Source of the DNA: Zoogloeaceae bacterium
GTDB taxonomy: Bacteria > Pseudomonadota > Gammaproteobacteria > Burkholderiales > Rhodocyclaceae
Direction of reading: 5' to 3'
Length of the DNA stretch: 64,000 bases
Assembly: GCA_031277315.1 (NCBI GenBank)
Contig: JAITMP010000022.1
Location: 1 to 64,000 of the forward strand
In this document: positions 1-9,236 of the stretch, in pieces
Layout: every line of letters starts with the position of its first letter
How positions within the stretch are numbered: the stretch's first letter is position 1
Notes under the pieces: generated by a model
What the model saw: the letters and a program-made list of their open reading frames with translations, nothing else
Databases searched by the model: none
Told to the model about the DNA's origin: nothing
Made by a program: the position numbers and the translations under genes

Positions 1-3000
1 GCCGATCACAGTGTGCTCTCCGGCACCGCGCTGGTTGGCGCCACGGTGAATCTCTACGATGCCAACAACGTTCTCGTCGCCAGCGCCGTTGCCGACAGCT
101 TCGGCATCTGGCAGGCGAACGTTGACCTCTCCGCCGTTGCCGTCGGCAGCAGCATCACGCTCACCGCCACGCAAACGCTGGGCGGCGATCTTTCGTTGCC
201 AACAGACGAATTCATCATCACCCGATCGATGCCGAATACGGTAGAGCCGGATGTCGTTGTTGATCTGAATATAATCACTGGCGATGCGATAGTAACCGCC
301 TTGGCGAATATCGGCGACATCAATCACGACGGCATTAATGATGTCCTGGTCGGGCCTGGCAACCTGATACCTGACAGCAGCAATAATTATTACACTGACG
401 ATTTCTACGTCCTCTTCGGCAAGCAAAACGGCGGCTGGGGCAGCTTTGATGCCGCCAGCGGCCAGTGGAAGGTGGATCCCGCCAGCCTCTCTCCCGAAGA
501 TGGTTTTGTCATCAACAATTCTTCCGGCGACCTTGGCCATCTGAATTATTACGGAGCCAGCCTGGATGACTACGGCGACGTGAATGGCGACGGGATCGAC
601 GATATCGCCCTCTGGTGGCAGGCTAATTCAAGCAACGTCTCGGAGAGCCGGGTCTATGTCCTGTTCGGCAAGGAGGGTGAGGCGTTCGGCGCTTTCGACG
701 CCGCCAGCGGGCGGCAGGTATTCGATCTCGCCGGCCTTACAAGCAGCGACGGCTTCGTTATCAGCGACAGCACCCCCCAGTTGCCTACTGTTAGCGATAC
801 CACGGGCAATACCACTACGACCACTTACTATTACGGCGGTCCGGGTGTTGGCGCAGGAGTGCATGCCCTCGGCGACATTGACGGCGACGGTCATGCCGAT
901 TTGATCGGATCGAACATTGAATACAGCACTGTTAGCACTAGTACCAGCACTAACGATGGAACAACCACTACTTATACATCCACAAACGTAGCGACCTATT
1001 CGTCGATTGCGTATGTCGTTTTCGGCAAAGACAGCGCCAGCCCGTTTGGCGGCGGGGTGGATATCGCCAGTCTCGCGCCCGGCGCTGGCTTTATCATCAC
1101 TGACAGCAGCTTCTCCGGCGGCAACAGCAACCAAACCAACACCAGCACCGGCACCACCAGCAACAGCAACAGCACCTCCCATAATTGGGTTGTCTCCTCT
1201 GCCGGCAATGTCAATGACGACGCCTATGACGACCTGATCGTCGTGCGCAACACTAACTTTTCTACCTACACCTACGATGGCGTCACGACTACTAATGAGA
1301 ATGAGCGTTCCATAACTGCTTATGTGGTTTTCGGCAAGGCTGGCGGCGCGGGCGCGTTCGGCGCTTACGATCCTGTCAGCGGGCAGCAGGTGCTCGATCT
1401 CGCCAGTTTCACCGCCAACGACGGCTTCGTCATTCAAGCTCAAACTCAGGTTACCAGCGCGTACAACCTGTCGGCGAACAGCATTGGCGATATCAATGGC
1501 GATGGTCATGACGATCTGATGGTCGCCACAGGGGAGCCGAACGATAATGACTTCATGGACGGTTTCACGACTACCAGTTATATCGTGTTTGGCAAGGAGA
1601 ACGGCGCGTTTGGCGAGCTGGATCCGGTCAGCGGGCAGCGGGTGCTCGATCTGGACAGCCTCGCCCCGACGGATGGCTTCCGCATTCAGGGTGAAATAGG
1701 GAGTTTCTACAGTACCCCTTCCGCCAGCATCGGCGATTTCAACCAGGACGGCCTCAACGACTTCATCGTTGGTTCGCTATTCGGCGGCATCAACGAGGAA
1801 TGGGTCCTGGATCATCCCAATGGGGAAATTGGCGAGTACCTCCTGGATAACGAGATGCTTGGCCGGTTCTACATTGTGTACGGCAAGGAATACGACACCG
1901 ACGGCACGGCCTCCAACCCCTTCGGCAGTCTTGATGCCGTCAGCGGGCAGCAAGTGCTGAATATCGACACCCTGGCCGGTGATGAAGGCTTCGGTCTGTC
2001 CTCTTCTAACATGAGTTGGTTAGGCTGGAATGTGGCGAGCGCCGGCGATATCAATGATGACGGCTATGCTGATTTCAGCGTCACGGGCATGATCCTGAAT
2101 CTTGAAGATCTTAATAATCCTGTTCTGGGCGCCGCCGCCTACATCTACTTCGGCGGCCCGGCCGGGTTTGCCTCCGAGGATTATCTTGCCAGCATCACCC
2201 GCTTTGGCGCCGGCAGCGACGACTGGCTCATCGGCTCCGACGTGAACGACGTGCTCAACGGCGGCGGCGGCGTGGATGTGCTGCTGGCTTACAGCGGCAA
2301 CGACACGATCGCCGTGACGGACGGAAACTTCCTGCGCGTGGATGGCGGCGCGGGCACGGACACGCTGGCCTTGAGCGGCAGCGGCGCGCTGATCGATTTC
2401 GCCGCGCTCGAAGCGGGCCGCGTCATCGACATCGAGCGGCTCAACCTCAACGGCAGCGGCGCGAATCAAGTGTCGCTCGATCTGCAAAGCGTGCTGGCCA
2501 TGTCCAGCAGCACCGACACGGTGATCGTGCGCGGCGGCAGCGACGACACGGTGAATCTGGCAGTGGCGGACGGCTTCGTCCAGACCGGCTACCAGACCAT
2601 CAGCGGCGTGGTCTACTACCAGTACGAAGCCGGCTCAACGACTGTCGGCACCGTGTTGATTGAAGATGGCGTCAATATCACCGGCGCGCCGCCGCCCCTT
2701 GAGCCGCTTCTCATCAAGGCCATGTCGAACGACTACGCCACGCTGGCCACCGAGCACAAGACGCCGGCCGATCACAGCGTGCTCTCCGGCACGGCTGAAG
2801 CGGGCGCCGCGATCACGATTTACAACGGCGCCAACGCCGTCGCCTCTGCCGTTGCCGACAGCGCCGGCATCTGGCAGGCGAGCGTTGATCTCTCCGCCGT
2901 TGCCGTCGGCAACAGCATCACGCTCACCGCCACGCAAACCATCGGCGGCATCAGCTCACCGCCGGCCACCGGTTTCACCATCGCGCGCACGACGCCGGTG

Positions 3001-5367
3001 GTGGATCTCATGGGGGCGGATATCGTCGTGGATCTGGGGCTTGATACGGATGGCCAGCTTGGCTCCATGGTAAATGCCGGCGATATTAACCATGACGGCA
3101 TCAACGATCTCGTAATCGGGGCAAACCATGTGCCCGGAACCGGCGCGGATGGCCCCAATGATTATGCCGAGCTTTATGTCCTCTTCGGCAAGGAAAGTGG
3201 CGGCTGGGGCAGCTTCGACGCCGTCAGCGGCCAGTGGAAGGTGAGCGTCGAGAATCTCGCGCCCAGCGACGGCTTCGTCATCAACAAACCTTACCCCAGT
3301 GGTCTGGTTAACGCCGACAGCCTCATTGGTAGTGATCCAGGATCATTCCTGACCCATATCGGCGATGTGAATGGAGACACGATTGACGATCTCGCCGTCC
3401 GTTGGTACGAGTACCAGTATGACGGTAGCAGCAGTGCCACCTACACGTCACAAGTCTATGTCGTCTTTGGCAAAGAGGAGAGCGAGACGTTTGGCGCTTA
3501 CGACAGCGTCAGCGGGCGGCAGGTGCTGGATCTGAACAGCCTCACGACCAGCGATGGCTTTATTATCAATGACAGCGGGAATATTAACGGTCTTGATGCG
3601 TCGGTGTCCGCCAGCGATATAAACGGTGACGGTCATGCCGATCTGATCGGTGTAGACCTTGTACGGATTCCTACTAGTTATTATGATGAGACGACCTCGG
3701 AATTTGTCTCTGTAAACACTGATTCGTCCATCGCTTATGTTGTCTTCGGCAAGGATAACGCCAGCCCATTCGGCAGCGGGCTGGATATCGCCAGCCTGGC
3801 GCCAGCCGATGGCTTCGTCATCAACGATAGCCGCACCTATTCCAGTAACATTACCCATTATTACGATGTATTCTCTGCCGGGAACATCAATGGCGACGGC
3901 TACGGTGACTTGGTGCTCACGTCGCAGGCTTCCTCTTACGACGACAGCACCACTCCCTACACTACCGACCGCCAACTCAAGGCTTACGTCCTTTATGGCA
4001 AGAACGGCGGATTCGGCGCTTACGACGCCGATAGCGGGCGGCAGGTGCTCGATCTGGCCAGTTTCACCCCCAGCGACGGCTTCGTCATCCAAACGGAGTG
4101 GAACACTGCTGACTCGCAGTTGACGGTTACCAGCATCGGCGATATTAACGGCGATGGTCATGACGATTTGATCGTTGCCTTGCCCAGGAATGACGGGGTA
4201 ATCATCAATGGGACGCCGCCGATCAACACCAGTTATGTGATATTCGGCAAGCAGGGCGGCACATTTGGCCAGTTCGATCAGGTTAGCGGACAGCAGGTGC
4301 TTGATCTGGATAACCTCGCCCCCACGGATGGTTTCCTCATTCAGGGCGCCTCCAGGGGAGAATTGCTGGGCTATACCGTCGCCGGCGTTGGCGACTTCAA
4401 CGAGGATGGCATCAACGACTTCATGCTTGGCGCGCCGACCGCCGGCATAAACTGGGAATGGCTCCAGGATAACTTGGGTAATCTCCCGCCAATGGGATTT
4501 TCGCTCTTGTTTAGCGAGGCTGACTACGCTGGCCAGTTCTACATGGTGTACGGCAAGGAATACGACACCGGCGCCACGGCTCCCAACCCCTTCGGCAGCC
4601 TTGATGTCAACAGCGGGCAGCAGGTGCTTGATCTCGCCAACCTCTCCGCTGACGAGGGCTTCTTTATTCGAGGTGATGCGGATCTGAATGCCCTCTCTAT
4701 ACTCGGCTACATGGTATCGAGCGCCGGCGATATCAATGACGACGGTCATGTCGATTTCGCTGTCATGTCGGCAGGCTTTATTGATGCGGGCGGCCCCCTC
4801 CGTGACGTTGTTTCCGGCAAAGCCTACATCTACTTCGGCGGCGACGAGAATTTTGCCGATCCGGGCAGCATCGCCCGCGTCGGCACGGCGAGCGATGACT
4901 GGCTGACCGGCTCCGAGACGAACGACGTGCTCAACGGCAACGCCGGCGGGGCGGATGTGCTGCTGGCTTACGGCGGTGACGACCTGCTCGCGGTGGGGGA
5001 TGCCGGCTTCCTGCGCGTCGACGGCGGCGCGGGCTTCGACACGCTGGCGCTGAGCGGCAGCGGCATCGTGCTCGACTTCTCGGCGCTGGCGGCGGATGCG
5101 GTGCTTGACATCGAGAAGCTCAACATCGACGGCACGGGCGCCAACACCGTCAAGCTGACGTTGCAAGACGTGCTCGACGTTTCGGGCGGAGCCGACGAGT
5201 TGGTGATTGACGGCGGCAGCGACGATACGGTGGAGGCGGTTGGCTTTGCCGCCGCTGGCACGCAGCAGATCGGCGACAAGATTTATAACGCCTACGTCGC
5301 CCAAAGCGGCCCCGATATGGCGACCCTGTTGATCGAGGACACGATAACGAACATCGCCTTGCTTTGA
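1..5367 (+). CDS. Giant FG-GAP/Ig-like/RTX extracellular protein, 5' end outside window
   Basis: The reading frame is open from base 1 and runs to TGA at 5367 (1788 residues visible), so the true start lies upstream; the GTG at 13 is internal to an Ig-like domain. Two modules repeat the same order. Each has an Ig-like beta-sandwich of about 75 residues, seven FG-GAP/integrin-alpha-type repeats with Ca-binding DxNxDG loops (GDINHDGIND, GDVNGDGIDD, GDIDGDGHAD and so on) spaced by YVLFGK-type strands, and a short RTX-like tail (NDVLNGGGG, GNDTI). Seven repeats per module fits one seven-bladed propeller each. Module 1 carries Ser/Thr/Asn-rich inserts near 920-1010 and 1120-1190. Such proteins are usually secreted by type I systems and act in adhesion or matrix binding; that role is inferred, and no transporter is in view. 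Confidence 0.85.
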   Translation, partial: ADHSVLSGTALVGATVNLYDANNVLVASAVADSFGIWQANVDLSAVAVGSSITLTATQTLGGDLSLPTDEFIITRSMPNTVEPDVVVDLNIITGDAIVTALANIGDINHDGINDVLVGPGNLIPDSSNNYYTDDFYVLFGKQNGGWGSFDAASGQWKVDPASLSPEDGFVINNSSGDLGHLNYYGASLDDYGDVNGDGIDDIALWWQANSSNVSESRVYVLFGKEGEAFGAFDAASGRQVFDLAGLTSSDGFVISDSTPQLPTVSDTTGNTTTTTYYYGGPGVGAGVHALGDIDGDGHADLIGSNIEYSTVSTSTSTNDGTTTTYTSTNVATYSSIAYVVFGKDSASPFGGGVDIASLAPGAGFIITDSSFSGGNSNQTNTSTGTTSNSNSTSHNWVVSSAGNVNDDAYDDLIVVRNTNFSTYTYDGVTTTNENERSITAYVVFGKAGGAGAFGAYDPVSGQQVLDLASFTANDGFVIQAQTQVTSAYNLSANSIGDINGDGHDDLMVATGEPNDNDFMDGFTTTSYIVFGKENGAFGELDPVSGQRVLDLDSLAPTDGFRIQGEIGSFYSTPSASIGDFNQDGLNDFIVGSLFGGINEEWVLDHPNGEIGEYLLDNEMLGRFYIVYGKEYDTDGTASNPFGSLDAVSGQQVLNIDTLAGDEGFGLSSSNMSWLGWNVASAGDINDDGYADFSVTGMILNLEDLNNPVLGAAAYIYFGGPAGFASEDYLASITRFGAGSDDWLIGSDVNDVLNGGGGVDVLLAYSGNDTIAVTDGNFLRVDGGAGTDTLALSGSGALIDFAALEAGRVIDIERLNLNGSGANQVSLDLQSVLAMSSSTDTVIVRGGSDDTVNLAVADGFVQTGYQTISGVVYYQYEAGSTTVGTVLIEDGVNITGAPPPLEPLLIKAMSNDYATLATEHKTPADHSVLSGTAEAGAAITIYNGANAVASAVADSAGIWQASVDLSAVAVGNSITLTATQTIGGISSPPATGFTIARTTPVVDLMGADIVVDLGLDTDGQLGSMVNAGDINHDGINDLVIGANHVPGTGADGPNDYAELYVLFGKESGGWGSFDAVSGQWKVSVENLAPSDGFVINKPYPSGLVNADSLIGSDPGSFLTHIGDVNGDTIDDLAVRWYEYQYDGSSSATYTSQVYVVFGKEESETFGAYDSVSGRQVLDLNSLTTSDGFIINDSGNINGLDASVSASDINGDGHADLIGVDLVRIPTSYYDETTSEFVSVNTDSSIAYVVFGKDNASPFGSGLDIASLAPADGFVINDSRTYSSNITHYYDVFSAGNINGDGYGDLVLTSQASSYDDSTTPYTTDRQLKAYVLYGKNGGFGAYDADSGRQVLDLASFTPSDGFVIQTEWNTADSQLTVTSIGDINGDGHDDLIVALPRNDGVIINGTPPINTSYVIFGKQGGTFGQFDQVSGQQVLDLDNLAPTDGFLIQGASRGELLGYTVAGVGDFNEDGINDFMLGAPTAGINWEWLQDNLGNLPPMGFSLLFSEADYAGQFYMVYGKEYDTGATAPNPFGSLDVNSGQQVLDLANLSADEGFFIRGDADLNALSILGYMVSSAGDINDDGHVDFAVMSAGFIDAGGPLRDVVSGKAYIYFGGDENFADPGSIARVGTASDDWLTGSETNDVLNGNAGGADVLLAYGGDDLLAVGDAGFLRVDGGAGFDTLALSGSGIVLDFSALAADAVLDIEKLNIDGTGANTVKLTLQDVLDVSGGADELVIDGGSDDTVEAVGFAAAGTQQIGDKIYNAYVAQSGPDMATLLIEDTITNIALL
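1..5367 (+). repeat. Two tandem 2766-bp coding modules
   Basis: The sequence starting at base 1 (gccgatcaca) recurs at 2767 with few changes, a period of 2766 bp or 922 codons. The Ig-like coding segment is roughly 90 percent identical between copies, while the propeller part has diverged in its loops. The second copy lacks the Ser/Thr-rich inserts and ends at the stop codon. The first copy enters from outside the window, so more copies may exist upstream. Confidence 0.85.
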
Positions 5368-5450
5368 TCGTTGGGTGTGGTTACTCCCGTTTGCGGGGAG
5401 GAGATTGATAACTTCTCTTTCCTCCGCGAGCGGGGGAGGGAATAAGCATA

Positions 5451-5480
5451 TAGGTTGGGCTGAGCGCAGCGAAGCCCAAC
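5451..5480. repeat. Dispersed hairpin repeat upstream of the Pal-like gene
   Basis: This is a GTTGGGCT ... AGCCCAAC inverted repeat with an 8-bp perfect stem and a GC-rich loop. Related elements occur on the other side of the Pal-like gene (6107-6138, 6187-6218, 6311-6345). If translated it gives the misleading WAERSEAQ peptide that often appears in over-extended gene calls. Confidence 0.7.
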
Positions 5481-5539
5481 GGCAGGCAGCTACAAGAAAG
5501 CATCAAAGCATTGCGGCGAATTTACTGGAGAGCTATGAA

Positions 5540-6082
5540 ATGACTTGCTTCAAAACACTCAAAATTACAACTCTTGCTTGCGCTGCGCTGACTCTCGCCG
5601 CCTGCGTTACGGAGACACGCTATGACTGGGTGCAGGTTCCGAATCCGGTACCGGCCAAGAGAGCTGCAGCCCCAACTCCAGCCCCAGCCCCAGCCCCGGC
5701 GCCCGCGCCGACGGTTGACCTTGCCCAGGATTTCATCGCCTGGGCGGGCGACCGCATTTATTTCGATACCGACCAATCCGCCTTGCGTCCCGAAGCAAAA
5801 GATACGCTGGATCGCCAAGCTGACTGGCTGCGCCGGCATCCAGACACACAAGCGCGCATTGAAGGCAATGCCGACGAGCGCGGCTCAACTGACTATAACC
5901 AAGCCCTCGGCAGCCGCCGCGCTGAAGCAGCGCGGGCATATTTGGTCGACCACGGTATCGCGGCATCCCGCATCAGCACGGCATCCAACGGCAAGGCCCA
6001 GCCCATTGACTCCGGCTCCGGCCCGGATGCGCTGGCGCGCAACCGGAATGCGCGCACGATTGTCATCGTGGCCGGAAAGTAA
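5540..6082 (+). CDS. OmpA/Pal-family peptidoglycan-associated lipoprotein
   Basis: This 180-residue lipoprotein probably anchors in the outer membrane and binds peptidoglycan. The signal peptide ends in an LAAC lipobox with Cys22, followed by a proline/alanine linker (APAPAPAPAPAP near residues 50-60) and a C-terminal OmpA domain of about 110 residues. That domain contains IYFDTDQSALRPEA, GNADERGSTDYN and LGSRRAEAA, including the usual diaminopimelate-binding D and R positions. I placed the start at ATG 5540, preceded by CTGGAG; the frame is open back to 5375, but that stretch is a dispersed repeat. The gene stands alone rather than in a tol-pal operon, so it may be a second Pal-like protein. 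The family call is firm; a specific role is not. Confidence 0.88.
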   Translation: MTCFKTLKITTLACAALTLAACVTETRYDWVQVPNPVPAKRAAAPTPAPAPAPAPAPTVDLAQDFIAWAGDRIYFDTDQSALRPEAKDTLDRQADWLRRHPDTQARIEGNADERGSTDYNQALGSRRAEAARAYLVDHGIAASRISTASNGKAQPIDSGSGPDALARNRNARTIVIVAGK

Positions 6083-6106
6083 ACGCCGCTCGATGTTGGG
6101 ATCGAT

Positions 6107-6345
6107 GTTGGGCTTCGCTACGCTCAGCGCCAACCTATGCGCTGCTTGCTTTCCGCCTTCGCGGGAATGACGATGAGGTAGCGGCGGTAGGCTGGGTTGA
6201 GCATGGCGAAACCCAGCTTCGGCATGCTGGGATTCCACTTCGTTTCATCCCAGCCTACGTTTCATCCCAGCCTACGCCACTACGTCCCTCCATCCCAGCC
6301 TACGTCCTTCGATGTTGGGCTTCGCTTCGCTCAGCGCCAACCTAC
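6107..6345. repeat. Cluster of GTTGGGC-type inverted repeats
   Basis: Copies lie at 6107-6138, 6187-6218 (variant with GCTGGGTT ... AACCCAGC) and 6311-6345. Each is a short palindrome with a GAGCGNAGC-type loop, matching the element at 5451-5480. They look like dispersed intergenic elements, comparable to REP-type repeats. Confidence 0.65.
6246..6304 (+). repeat. Three direct copies of a 14-mer
   Basis: CATCCCAGCCTACG occurs at 6246-6259, 6263-6276 and 6291-6304, between two larger hairpin repeats. The spacing is irregular (17 and 28 bases), so this is not a CRISPR array. It probably arose by slippage or by partial copies of the neighbouring repeat. Confidence 0.7.
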
Positions 6346-6537
6346 ACTTGCCCGCAAGCGGGAGAGAGGCCGGGGGAGAGGGCATGCGGCGGTGGCACGG
6401 AGATGGCGTGTTGAATGCCGTTCGCCTCGTCCAGCGCCGGCTTGCCGCGACGCATTCAAGCGGTAGCCGCAACACGGACACGTCGCGGCGCAGAAGAGCG
6501 AGTGCAACAGCGACCACAGCATGACGACATGTAGAGG

Positions 6538-6594
6538 TTTATGGAATTATAATATTAATATATAATGTAACTATATATCGATAGGCGAGGAAAC
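6538..6594 (+). promoter_or_regulatory. AT-rich promoter/operator of the VapBC-type pair, with RBS
   Basis: An abrupt AT-rich tract contains TATAAT at 6548-6553 and again at 6561-6566, with imperfect TATATA inverted repeats around it. Such repeats could be the antitoxin's operator. A purine-rich GGCGAGGAAA at 6584-6593 lies just before the ATG at 6599. No good -35 hexamer is visible, which would fit a regulated promoter. Confidence 0.45.
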
Positions 6595-6598
6595 CGCC

Positions 6599-6868
6599 AT
6601 GTACTTGACCTTGACCCGTAACGGACAGTTCACCGTCAATAAATCCCTCATGGAGCACATCGGCGTAAAGCCGGGCGATCCCATCTCCGTTCGCCCCATG
6701 CCGGACGGCAGTTTTTCAGTCACGGCGCGAAACAAAAAACGTCCCTTGAGCGAGATGCGCGGCGCATTTCGCCACATTTTCGGAGACGTTGAGCCGTTGA
6801 GCCTTGAGGAGATCGACAAGGCCATTTCGGAAGGCTACATGAACGCTGGCAAGGCCGGGTTGAAATGA
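6599..6868 (+). CDS. AbrB/SpoVT-type antitoxin (VapB-like)
   Basis: This 89-residue protein starts with a swapped-hairpin AbrB-like domain: TLTRNGQFTVNKSLMEHIGV and PGDPISVRPMPDGS, roughly residues 3-45. The C-terminal tail (residues 50-89) is rich in charged residues and would wrap the toxin. It overlaps the downstream PIN-domain gene by ATGA at 6865-6868, the typical arrangement for an antitoxin-toxin operon. It should bind its own promoter, where AT-rich inverted repeats are visible, and neutralise the toxin. The assignment rests on domain and context, and is fairly safe. Confidence 0.82.
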   Translation: MYLTLTRNGQFTVNKSLMEHIGVKPGDPISVRPMPDGSFSVTARNKKRPLSEMRGAFRHIFGDVEPLSLEEIDKAISEGYMNAGKAGLK

Positions 6869-7293
6869 CAGCCGCCATTCTCGATACCAGCGTGCTGATC
6901 CGGCTGGTGCTGGATGACGACTCGCACCAGTCCGCGGTTGCCTTCGAACTGGTGGAGTCCGCAACGTCAATCATTGTTCCGACGCCGGTTTTTTGTGAAT
7001 TCGCATGGGTTCTGCAAACGGTCAAGAACAAGGCGGGCACAAAGAAATTTACGAAAAAAATGATTGCTCAAAGCATCCGTGAATTTATCGAATTCGACTA
7101 CGTGGCAATCGCTGATGATGAGGTTGAAGCCGGTTTGAAAATGCTTGAAGCAGGCGGCGATTTTGCAGACGGTGTTATCGAATACACAGGCCGAACCCTC
7201 GTTCGCAATACGACGACAACATTTTTTTCCTTCGATAAGGGCGCAGTCAACAAGCTGGCAAAAAACGGCTTGTCTGCGCTGTTGCTGCAATGA
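6865..7293 (+). CDS. PIN-domain ribonuclease toxin (VapC-like)
   Basis: This 142-residue PIN-domain protein is likely an Mg-dependent RNase. Acidic residues of the PIN active site are visible: LDTSVLI (Asp7), FCEFAWVL (Glu near 46), GDFADGVIE (Asp near 101) and FSFDKGAV (Asp near 122). The length is normal for VapC. It is translated from an ATG overlapping the antitoxin stop. VapC toxins cut specific tRNAs or rRNA loops; the target cannot be told from sequence. The locus probably acts as a stress or maintenance module. Confidence 0.85.
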   Translation: MTAAILDTSVLIRLVLDDDSHQSAVAFELVESATSIIVPTPVFCEFAWVLQTVKNKAGTKKFTKKMIAQSIREFIEFDYVAIADDEVEAGLKMLEAGGDFADGVIEYTGRTLVRNTTTTFFSFDKGAVNKLAKNGLSALLLQ

Positions 7294-7378
7294 TGGCAGA
7301 CCAAGGGCGCACGCCTCGTCGTGTTCGGCGTGGTTGATCTTTCGAAGTTGGCGGCGGGAATGAGGGCATGGAGCGGTA

Positions 7379-9118
7379 ATGGCGAATAAAAACAGGCTTG
7401 AGCTTTATCTTGCGGCGGTTCTTCCCGAATTGCGCCGCGCGGCGGCGCCGGTGGCAGGCTTGGGCGCGCCGTGGATTTTGTTTTTCTCGGTGAGCGACGG
7501 CGCCAGCCGGGCGAAGGTGATGACGGTTCGGGGCGATTCCCTGGATGCCGCCTGGCAAGCTGGCGTTGCCGAAATCCGCGATCTGGTGAAGCGCCAGAAA
7601 CTGGATGTGCGCTGGCTGCGCGTCGATCACGTCGAGGCCATCGAGGCAATGACCTGGAGCGTGCTGCGTCAGCGTCTGGCTTCGACCAAGCGCAATTATT
7701 TCCGCTTCGGCATTTCACTCGATGCCGCTTGCCGCAAAGCCTTTCTCGAAAACGAACTCAACAGCAACGTCATGCTCTACATGGGCGGCGATGTGGCGGA
7801 GTGCGTGCCGAACGAAAAGCTCTTTCTGGCTTACGCGAAACGCCGGCATGGGCTGGACGCGCTGGATTTCAGTGATGATGCGCCAGTGTGGTTATTTTCA
7901 GCGCGCGGAATTTTCGTCGGCGAGGATTTGAAGGCGCACGCGCTGCAAGGGGCGGGTGTCGACATGGGGCCGCGACCCAATCTCGACAAAATAATACTGC
8001 CGATGGATAGCGCGGGCCGGCGCGTGATCGAAAAACTGACGCTGGCTGACGTGGAATCGCTGATCGCGTCAAGCACCTGTTATCTGGCGGGCGAGATCAA
8101 GGAGGACGGCCAGTTCAATTACGGCTGGTTTCCATGTTTCCACCGTCCGGTGAGATCGTATAACGCGCTGCGCCATGCCAGTTCCCTGTACGCGACGCTG
8201 GAAGGCTGGGAAGTGATCCGTGGCAATACGGGCGGCGACGCGATCAAGGCCGCCCTCGAGCGCGGTCTGGCTTATCTCACGCAAAACCTGATCCGGCGCA
8301 TGACGCTGCCATCGGGAAAGCCGGCGGCTTTTCTGGTGGACGTGGGCGACCAGATCAAGCTCGGCGGCAATGCGGTTTCAATATTGGCGCTGGTGAAATA
8401 CACGGAACTGACCGGCGACCAGCAATTTCTGCCTTTGCTCAATGAGCTTGGGGAGGGGATCTTGCGCATGCAGAACCCCGAGACGGGCGGCTTCGTGCAT
8501 GTGCTGCATTATCCCTCGCTGGAAGTGAAGGATGCGTTCAGGACGATCTACTATGACGGCGAAGCGACGTTTGGCCTGATGCGCCTGTACGGATTGACAA
8601 GGAATCCGCGCTGGATCGACGCGGCTGAACGCGCCCTTGCCTGGTTTATCGAGAAGCAGCACTGGAAGGCCCACGATCACTGGCTGAGCTACTGCGTTAA
8701 TGAAATCACCAAATACCGTCCCGAGCGCAAATATTTTGAATTCGGCATCCGCAACTTCAATGGCCACCTGAACTTCGTCAGCGAGCGCATCACCACCTAT
8801 CCGACGCTGCTCGAACTGATGATGGCGGCCGAGCAGATGGTGTCGCGGCTCAAGAACGATCCCGCCAACGCCGATCTGTTGCAGCAGGTGGATATCGACA
8901 AGTTTTATCACGCGCTGGAAAAACGGGCGCATTACATGCTCAACGGCTATTTCTGGCCGGAACTGGCGATGTTCTACTCCAAGCCCTCGACGATTGTCGG
9001 CAGCTTTTTCATCCGCCACCATTCGTTCCGCGTGCGCATCGACGACGTGGAGCATTATTTGTCCGGGTATGTGGCGTACCGCAAATATCTGCTGCAGCAG
9101 AGTAAAAACCGCCCATGA
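7379..9118 (+). CDS. Putative (alpha/alpha)6-barrel protein of the CapA locus
   Basis: A 579-residue protein without signal peptide or membrane segments. The N-terminal about 210 residues form an unrecognised domain (ILFFSVSDGASRAKV, VLRQRLASTKRNYFRFG). The C-terminal part from about 230 looks like a six-hairpin toroid as in glycoside hydrolases, lyases and epimerases: repeated helix pairs with GNAVSILALVKYTELTG, MQNPETGGFVH, YYDGEATFGLMRLYGLT and RALAWFIEKQHW. The motif NFNGHLNFVSERITTYPTLL near 460-480 may line the active cleft. It is first in a plus-strand series ending with CapA and a secreted HExxH protein, so a role in making or trimming a surface polymer is inferred. I cannot name its substrate. 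Confidence 0.55.
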   Translation: MANKNRLELYLAAVLPELRRAAAPVAGLGAPWILFFSVSDGASRAKVMTVRGDSLDAAWQAGVAEIRDLVKRQKLDVRWLRVDHVEAIEAMTWSVLRQRLASTKRNYFRFGISLDAACRKAFLENELNSNVMLYMGGDVAECVPNEKLFLAYAKRRHGLDALDFSDDAPVWLFSARGIFVGEDLKAHALQGAGVDMGPRPNLDKIILPMDSAGRRVIEKLTLADVESLIASSTCYLAGEIKEDGQFNYGWFPCFHRPVRSYNALRHASSLYATLEGWEVIRGNTGGDAIKAALERGLAYLTQNLIRRMTLPSGKPAAFLVDVGDQIKLGGNAVSILALVKYTELTGDQQFLPLLNELGEGILRMQNPETGGFVHVLHYPSLEVKDAFRTIYYDGEATFGLMRLYGLTRNPRWIDAAERALAWFIEKQHWKAHDHWLSYCVNEITKYRPERKYFEFGIRNFNGHLNFVSERITTYPTLLELMMAAEQMVSRLKNDPANADLLQQVDIDKFYHALEKRAHYMLNGYFWPELAMFYSKPSTIVGSFFIRHHSFRVRIDDVEHYLSGYVAYRKYLLQQSKNRP

Positions 9119-9236
9119 AAACCGTCGTTTCCGTTTGTGCGGGAATGACGGCATAAAAATTCATGCCCTTTCGATTTTGAAACAGGTTCTAATCTGCTTC
9201 CACTTTTCGACTGAATAAAAAAGCTGGAATCCTTAC

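Larger units (their letters stand above)
6083..6598. other. Repeat-rich spacer without a recognised gene
   Basis: About 515 bases between the Pal-like gene and the toxin-antitoxin pair. It holds three more copies of the GTTGGGC-type hairpin repeat, a triple 14-mer, a GC-rich CCCGCAAGCGGGAGAG element (about 6351-6366) and, near the end, an AT-rich promoter-like tract. Short open frames here have repeat-derived translations, and I do not believe any is a gene. Confidence 0.6.

Noticed and set aside
3448-5304. 618-codon open frame on the minus strand inside the FG-GAP gene
   Set aside because: It is the antisense of repetitive GC-biased coding sequence; the plus frame has clear domains and the antisense translation has none.
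5375-5539. Upstream extension of the Pal-like reading frame
   Set aside because: Its translation is the GTTGGGC dispersed repeat (WAERSEAQ); the lipoprotein signal starts at 5540 with its own ribosome site.
6246-6304. Possible CRISPR from three identical 14-mers
   Set aside because: Units are too short, spacing is irregular, and no spacers or cas genes are present.
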